From contig NZ_CP026514.1 of NCBI RefSeq assembly GCF_002953935.1, positions 3,348,001 to 3,412,000 of the forward strand: DNA of 64,000 nucleotides, in the 5' to 3' direction. Positions within the stretch are counted from its first letter, which is position 1. Each line of letters starts with the position of its first letter. This document shows, one piece after another, positions 59,700 to 64,000 of this stretch. The DNA comes from Arthrobacter sp. PGP41. GTDB lineage: Bacteria > Actinomycetota > Actinomycetes > Actinomycetales > Micrococcaceae. The position numbers and the translations under genes are program-made. The notes beneath the pieces were generated by a model. That model did no database searches. It had not been told where the DNA came from and saw only the letters and a list, made by a program, of their open reading frames with translations.

Positions 59700-60076
59700 A
59701 GGTGCTTCACCCCTTCGCTCTTGGTGTAGTACGTGGCGTGGCGGTAATCCTTGCCCTGGGGCGACTCGAAGAACGAACCCTTTGCGTCCGGATCGCTGGC
59801 GGCGATGGCGTCCGCGGGGACAACCCAGATGGACACGCCCTCGTTGCGGCGGGTGTAGAGGTCCCGGGCATTTCGCAGGGCCATGGCGGCATCGGGTGCG
59901 TGCAGGGACCCGGCGTGGACGTGGCTCAGGCCGCGGCTGGACCGGACGAAGACCTCCCAGAGGCCCCAGGCGCTCTTGTCATGGTGCTCCTGCGGAGCTG
60001 GGGATGCCTTCGGGGCGTCGCGGTTGATTTCCGTTGCCGAGCTGGCGGGGGCTTCGGGGTTGCCGTGGGGGCTCAT
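59696..60076 (-). CDS. paaB: Phenylacetyl-CoA epoxidase subunit PaaB
   Basis: A 126-residue bridging subunit of the epoxidase complex. The family part runs [47 protein letters not shown] and ends with [14 protein letters not shown]. About 30 Pro/Ala/His-rich residues precede it, making the protein longer than the E. coli one (about 95). The ATG at 60076 overlaps the paaA stop by four bases (ATGA); the open frame upstream of it lies inside paaA and is not used. Confidence 0.95.
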   Translation of the reverse strand: MSPHGNPEAPASSATEINRDAPKASPAPQEHHDKSAWGLWEVFVRSSRGLSHVHAGSLHAPDAAMALRNARDLYTRRNEGVSIWVVPADAIAASDPDAKGSFFESPQGKDYRHATYYTKSEGVKHL

Positions 60077-61089
60077 GCTGCGTATTCCTTCGTCGTCTTT
60101 GACTGCTTTGCTGCCTGTTTCGCGGCATATGCCGCGGCTGCCTCGCGGACCCACGCGCCGTCGTCGTGCGCCTGCCTGCGGCGCTCAAGGCGCTGGGAGT
60201 TGCAGGGGCCGCGGCCGGCGAGCACTTCCTGGAACTCGTGCCAGTCCAGCGGGCCGTGCTCCCACCGCTTGGTGTCCTCGTTGAAGCGGATCTGGTCATC
60301 CGGGAGGGTGAGGCCCAGGACCCTGACCTGCTCCACCATCATGCCCACGAAGCGGCTCCGCAGCTCGTCGTTGCTGAAGCGCTTGATGTTCCAGGCCATG
60401 GACTGCTTGGAGTTGGGCGAATCGTCATCCGGCGGGCCGAACATCATCAGGGCCGGGGCGTACCAGCGGTTCACCGCGTCCTGGGCCATCTGCTTCTGCG
60501 CGGGAGTGCCGTTGGAGAGTTCCAGCAGGATCTCGAAGCCCTGGCGCTGGTGGAAGGACTCTTCCTTGCAGATGCGCACCATGGCGCGGCCGTACGGGCC
60601 GTAGGAGGCGCGGCACAGCGGGACCTGGTTGCAGATGGCGGCGCCGTCCACCAGCCAGCCGATAGCACCCATGTCCGCCCAGGTCAGCGCCGGGTAGTTG
60701 AAGATGCTGGAGTAGCGGGCCTTGCCGGCGATCAGCGCGTCCGTCATCTCGTCCCGGTTCTGGCCCAGGGTCTCGGCGGCGGAGTAGAGGTACAGCCCGT
60801 GGCCGGCCTCGTCCTGGACCTTGGCCATGAGGATGGCCTTGCGCTTCAGGCTGGGGGCCCGGGAGATCCAGTTGGCCTCCGGCTGCATGCCGATGATCTC
60901 GGAGTGGGCGTGCTGGGAGATCTGGCGCAGGAGGGTCTTGCGGTAGGCCGCCGGCATCCAGTCCCGGGGCTCGATGCGCGAGTCCTCGGCAATAACGCGG
61001 TCGAAGTTGGCCTGGCCCGCCGCGTCTGCCGTTTCGCTGGTTCCAGCCGTTCGCTCAGCTGGCACTGACTGCAAGTTCTGCGCTGCCAT
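60073..61089 (-). CDS. paaA: Phenylacetyl-CoA epoxidase catalytic subunit PaaA
   Basis: A 338-residue di-iron oxygenase that epoxidises the ring of phenylacetyl-CoA with O2. Iron ligands lie in [14 protein letters not shown] (Glu and His, about 88-101) and [13 protein letters not shown] (Glu and His, about 172-184). [32 protein letters not shown] is the conserved N-terminal block. The ATG has AGGAG five bases upstream. It is the first gene of a five-gene operon with overlapping starts. A PaaR-like operator sits about 41 bases upstream, so the operon should be induced by phenylacetyl-CoA. Confidence 0.97.
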   Translation of the reverse strand: MAAQNLQSVPAERTAGTSETADAAGQANFDRVIAEDSRIEPRDWMPAAYRKTLLRQISQHAHSEIIGMQPEANWISRAPSLKRKAILMAKVQDEAGHGLYLYSAAETLGQNRDEMTDALIAGKARYSSIFNYPALTWADMGAIGWLVDGAAICNQVPLCRASYGPYGRAMVRICKEESFHQRQGFEILLELSNGTPAQKQMAQDAVNRWYAPALMMFGPPDDDSPNSKQSMAWNIKRFSNDELRSRFVGMMVEQVRVLGLTLPDDQIRFNEDTKRWEHGPLDWHEFQEVLAGRGPCNSQRLERRRQAHDDGAWVREAAAAYAAKQAAKQSKTTKEYAA

Positions 61090-61129
61090 GGTTGCTCCTA
61101 TGCAAAGACCTTCGGGGACGGCCGGAATT

Positions 61130-61151
61130 ATTTACCGACCGTTCGTTCAGG
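61130..61151 (-). promoter_or_regulatory. Candidate PaaR (TetR-family) operator upstream of paaA
   Basis: The 22 bases 61130-61151 contain ACCG-AC-CG-TT-CGTT and fit the palindrome I recall for the corynebacterial phenylacetate repressor PaaR (ACTNACCGNNCGNNCGGTNAGT) at 13 of 16 fixed positions. It overlaps TAAATA on the minus strand, a plausible -10 box for paaA. No paaR gene is in this window. Confidence 0.55.
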
Positions 61152-61502
61152 ATATGCGGGAGCGCCGGACCCCGTCAAGCGCCTCCGCCACCCCCGCGAT
61201 GAGGGACACTCCGGCGCCGGTGGCTGCACGGCGACTGACGGGGACCGCCTTAAGCTCCTGCTAAAGGTGCGCGGCCACGGTCCGTAATGTCTGCGAAATG
61301 TCCCGCCCGGCCTACACCGCGGACATATACTGGCCACGCCCTACCGGGCCTAATGACAGCCACAGGTCTCCTCACGTCGGCGTTTGGGCGCCGCCGACAG
61401 CACCCAGCCCGCACACAGTTTTCCTGCATCGCCTGACGCCGGGCCTCCATGAAACCGGTGTTTGCACGGACGTCGGATGCCGACTTCTAAGAATGGATGG
61501 TC
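61152..61502. other. Intergenic region between paaA and a secreted-protein gene
   Basis: This 351-base stretch has no gene I can support. Short GC-rich open frames on both strands lack homology and good starts. The left part carries the paa promoter. The right part must hold the promoter of the plus-strand gene that follows, but no -35/-10 pair stands out. Confidence 0.35.
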
Positions 61503-62522
61503 ATGAGACGGTTCCTGGTATTGATGACTGCTGTTGCACTGGCTTGCCTCGGCATGCCCGTGCTGGTTCCGGGTACTGCCCAGGCTGCACCGGGGCCCTG
61601 CATAGGCGCACCGGCAGCCGACGGGACGAACTACGCCGAAACGCGGCAGTTCGTGGACACCCAGGCGTGGTGGGTGCCGGACGTGGATCAGGCGAACAAT
61701 TCCACCACCAACACCGGCCATGTGCACCTGGGGGCGTGCATACCTGAGCGCGAAACGATCAGCTCGGGCAACCTCACCGTCAAAGTGAGGGTGACTCTCC
61801 ACGACAACCCTGGCAAGGCGAACTACGTCTCCATGGTGTTCAAAACCTCAGACAGAGAAACAACCGTCCAAAAGTGCTACCTGCGGGCCACTGCATCAAA
61901 CTTCAGCTGCCCCGGACCTGCAAGCAACGGCAAAGGGGATTTTGTGTGCTCCGGCACCTGCGAGCGTTGGCTGACGTTCTCGCAGCCCATCTCTTCATTC
62001 AATCATTCCGGCCTGCAGGAAGTCCGCTTCCGCGCTTTCGTCCCGGAGCCGGACGGCAAGGAAATGGTCGCCAGCTTCAACTGGCAGGTGGGCATCCAAA
62101 ACGGAAAATCCCCGTCGAACGTCTCCAGGTACCCGTTCCTGCGCGGCAAGGGCTGGTACACGCACGCCCTGTACTGCGAGGCCTCGGTCCGCAGCCTCCC
62201 CCTTCCCGACGGTCCGGTTTCAGGCATCTGGACGCCAGTAGTGGGGCTGACCACCCATCCTGACGGCTCACTCCCGGCCACCCACTCATTCATCGCGATC
62301 GACCCGGACTTCCACGGTTCCCCGCCAAACCGCGGAACCGTGCTGTGGGACGCCGCCGGCCCCTACGGCCCCGAACCTTTTGGGGCTGCTCCCCTTTCCA
62401 TCGACACCCGGACACTGGCCAACGGCGTGCACAAGCTGCACCTGAGGACCTCGTGCCGCGACAACACCCTGGGTTCAACCAACGCCGGCGTGACCGTGAT
62501 TCCCTTCACGGTGGCCAACTGA
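61503..62522 (+). CDS. Secreted protein of unknown function
   Basis: A 339-residue exported protein. The signal peptide is MRRFLVLMTAVALACLGMP with a cut near AQA (about residue 28). The mature part has several Cys residues (CIGAP, CIPER, CYLRAT, FSCPG, CSGTC, YCEAS, SCRDN) that probably form disulfides. It looks beta-rich, with SSGNLTVKVRVTLHD and EVRFRAFVPEPDGKEM. I do not recognise a family. ATG 61503 was chosen because it starts directly before the basic residues; ATG 61497 is two codons upstream. It is not in an operon with the paa genes. Confidence 0.8.
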   Translation: MRRFLVLMTAVALACLGMPVLVPGTAQAAPGPCIGAPAADGTNYAETRQFVDTQAWWVPDVDQANNSTTNTGHVHLGACIPERETISSGNLTVKVRVTLHDNPGKANYVSMVFKTSDRETTVQKCYLRATASNFSCPGPASNGKGDFVCSGTCERWLTFSQPISSFNHSGLQEVRFRAFVPEPDGKEMVASFNWQVGIQNGKSPSNVSRYPFLRGKGWYTHALYCEASVRSLPLPDGPVSGIWTPVVGLTTHPDGSLPATHSFIAIDPDFHGSPPNRGTVLWDAAGPYGPEPFGAAPLSIDTRTLANGVHKLHLRTSCRDNTLGSTNAGVTVIPFTVAN

Positions 62523-62752
62523 CGGCCCCGGCGGCGGCACCGGCGTCGTGCTTCGCGTTTGGAATCAGTACGCCCTGCTGAGGTGCTCGACTGGCAAATT
62601 CAGTTTCGACACGGATGCTCCACTGCGCAGCCCATATATCGGCTGCGTCAGGTCAGAGGAGCGTCGAGACGGAACAAGGGCGTCGCCCACCGTTGTCCAC
62701 ATAGCAGCAGACACCCCTCCCGCGCCCGCCCGGCAGCTGGGATCGTCAATCC

Positions 62753-63727
62753 ATGCCAGATATGCCTCCGCTCTTCTTGTCCCGCGAGCGCATCCTGCTT
62801 GGGATCACCCCGAATGAGCTCGCCAAGCGCGTGAAGGCCGGCGATTTGGCCCGTATCCGGCACGGCGTCTACACGGACGGTGCAGCCTGGCGCAATCTGA
62901 AGCCATGGGAGCAGTACCGGCTCCGCGTGCAGGCAGCGGCCGAAACGTTCGAAAAGCCCACGGTCTTCGCACGCCACTCCGCAGCCAGCGTCTGGGGAGT
63001 GCCCACCGTCGGCTTGCACCACCCGGTGGAGGCCCTCACCATGAAGAACGACGGCGGCCGGTCGCGGGCCGGGGTCAGCCGTCACTACGCGGCGCCGGCG
63101 GGGCTTCAGATAGTCAGGCGGGAGGGGCTTCTGGTCACAGACCGCATCCGCACCGTCCTGGACCTGGCAGCGTATACTCCCTTCGCCGAGGCTGTTGTAC
63201 CTATGGACCATGTGCTTCGCCCGGACAGAATACGAAGGCTGGCTGCCCTGACCAAGGCCGAACTCGAAGGCGCCATCGAACCGAACTACTCCGCTGCCGC
63301 CGGGCGGAGGATCCGTGCGGTTATTGAGTTTGCTGATCCTGCCTCTGGGTCGGCCGGAGAATCGTTGAGCCGGGCACTGATCCATCTGGCTGGCTTCGAG
63401 CCTCCGGTTCTCCAACAAGAGTTTGTGGACGCAGCCGGCCGTGTGGGCTACGCGGATTTCCATTGGAAGCAGTGCAAAGTTGTTGGCGAATTCGACGGCG
63501 ACGAAAAGTATGTCAAGCCGGAATATGTCAAGGGCAGGACCGCGTCGCAGGCCGTGATAGCGGAAAAGAGGCGCGAGGACCGGATCCGGGCCTTGGGGCT
63601 GAAGGTTGTGCGCTGGCATTGGGCTGACCTCATGGAAGCCGGGACCCTGCAACGGAAGCTGGCGGCGGCCGGCGTGCCCCGCCGTCGTACGCGCTCTGCC
63701 GTAATCGACGCGCAAACGCGTCCGTGA
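62753..63727 (+). CDS. AbiEi-like antitoxin-type N-terminus fused to a DUF559-like domain
   Basis: A 324-residue protein. The N-terminus (ITPNELAKRVKAGDLARIRHGVYTD, about 19-43) resembles the winged-helix antitoxin domain of the type IV AbiEi family. Then comes HSAASVWGVP and RTVLDLAAYTP, found in the same group. The C-terminal 110 residues resemble DUF559/Vsr-like nuclease folds: GYADFHWKQCKVVGEFDGDEKY, a Glu/Asp centre, and KRREDRIRALGLKVVRWHW. Such proteins are common and scattered in Actinobacteria, usually without a partner toxin, as here. Whether it cuts nucleic acid is unknown. Confidence 0.75.
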   Translation: MPDMPPLFLSRERILLGITPNELAKRVKAGDLARIRHGVYTDGAAWRNLKPWEQYRLRVQAAAETFEKPTVFARHSAASVWGVPTVGLHHPVEALTMKNDGGRSRAGVSRHYAAPAGLQIVRREGLLVTDRIRTVLDLAAYTPFAEAVVPMDHVLRPDRIRRLAALTKAELEGAIEPNYSAAAGRRIRAVIEFADPASGSAGESLSRALIHLAGFEPPVLQQEFVDAAGRVGYADFHWKQCKVVGEFDGDEKYVKPEYVKGRTASQAVIAEKRREDRIRALGLKVVRWHWADLMEAGTLQRKLAAAGVPRRRTRSAVIDAQTRP

Positions 63728-63759
63728 CGCGCATGTTCCCCGGCGCCCCCGTTATCCCC

Positions 63760-63811
63760 GCGTCGACAAGGAATATGCGCGTCGAGAAGGAGTTTGCGCA
63801 CGAGGAACGGG
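63760..63811. repeat. Short imperfect tandem repeat
   Basis: About 2.7 copies of a 19-base unit: GCGTCGACAAGGAATAT at 63760-63776, GCGCGTCGAGAAGGAGTTT at 63777-63795, then GCGCACGAGGAACGGG at 63796-63811. They lie just after the stop of the DUF559-like gene. The end of that gene (around 63708-63735) has related GCGCAAACGCG and GACGCGCATG segments. No hairpin or T run marks it as a terminator. Confidence 0.4.
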
Positions 63812-63906
63812 ATGCGGGCGCAACCAGCAGGGAAACCGTCGGGGGAGGCTGTGCAGACGCAGGTTCGGGGCTTCCCGAGACGCAGCGGCCGGGGCTAGCC
63901 TGAGCC

Positions 63907-64000
63907 ATGGTCACTCTGGGACCGGCAGGCCAGGGCATGGAGCTACAGGCGGGGCTCAGCACTGAGCTGCGCGCCTTGCCCGGCCTGCTGAAGGCGCTGG
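63907..64000 (+). CDS. Start of an unidentified gene (partial, runs off the window)
   Basis: An open frame of 31 codons reaches the right edge. It begins MVTLGPAGQGMELQAGLSTE and continues as a Leu-rich amphipathic stretch (LRALPGLLKAL). Third positions are strongly GC-rich, as in genes of this genome. No ribosome binding site is convincing, and an in-frame ATG ten codons in is an alternative start. The family cannot be named from this fragment. Confidence 0.45.
   Translation, partial: MVTLGPAGQGMELQAGLSTELRALPGLLKAL

Noticed and set aside
62753..63727. A complete toxin-antitoxin pair
   Set aside because: Only the AbiEi/DUF559-like protein is present; no AbiEii-like toxin gene lies on either side.
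1..64000. CRISPR array, transposase, prophage, tRNA or rRNA genes
   Set aside because: No regularly spaced repeats, transposase motifs, integrase, or folded RNA signatures were seen. The tailspike-like gene is isolated and has no other phage genes around it.

Overview
The window reads as the chromosome of a high-GC Gram-positive actinobacterium, most likely of the Micrococcaceae (Arthrobacter or Pseudarthrobacter type). The grounds are high GC, frequent GTG and TTG starts, sortase-E-type LAXTG surface proteins, Wzz-like bacterial tyrosine kinases with a fused cytoplasmic ATPase, DUF4012 proteins and a paaABCDE operon. Genus-level assignment is inference. No tRNA, rRNA, CRISPR array or insertion sequence was recognised.

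Layout. 1-1.9 kb: a sensor kinase and the start of its response regulator, both on the minus strand. 2.05-3.16 kb: an M23 endopeptidase broken by a frameshift and a stop codon. 3.2-10 kb: a membrane acyltransferase, galE, gmd and three glycosyltransferases. 10-28 kb: about 16 minus-strand genes, mostly overlapping by 1-10 bases, read as one operon. They encode glycosyltransferases, an ABC-type flippase candidate, a Wzy-like polymerase, a NeuB fusion, NeuA, a nucleotide-sugar epimerase/dehydratase and a hexapeptide acyltransferase. 28-34 kb, divergent: Wzz/BY-kinase, a polyprenyl sugar-phosphate transferase, DUF4012 and a small LAXTG protein. Together 3-34 kb is polysaccharide locus A.

34.2-36.3 kb: a Tat-signal protein built like a phage tailspike, between the two loci. 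36.4-54 kb is polysaccharide locus B, with more A/T-ending codons than the flanks: Wzx, PglD-like acetyltransferase, Wzy, two GT4 enzymes, a sugar epimerase, a UDP-sugar dehydrogenase, a GT4 fused to a small phosphoglycosyl transferase, a PglE-like aminotransferase and a PglF-like 4,6-dehydratase. Divergent from these is a second copy of the module BY-kinase, DUF4012, LAXTG protein, closed by a strong terminator. A VanZ-like gene and galU (UDP-glucose supply) follow.

56.2-61.1 kb: a phenylacetate degradation operon (paaABCDE plus an enoyl-CoA hydratase) with a PaaR-like operator upstream. 61.5-64 kb: a secreted protein of unknown function, an AbiEi/DUF559-like protein, a short repeat and the start of one more gene.

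The genes fit two side-by-side Wzy-type surface glycan systems. Each has its own chain-length kinase, polymerase, initiating transferase and flippase candidate, and each ends in a DUF4012 gene plus a small cell-wall-anchored protein with tandem sorting motifs. That repeated DUF4012/LAXTG ending is the least described part of the window.
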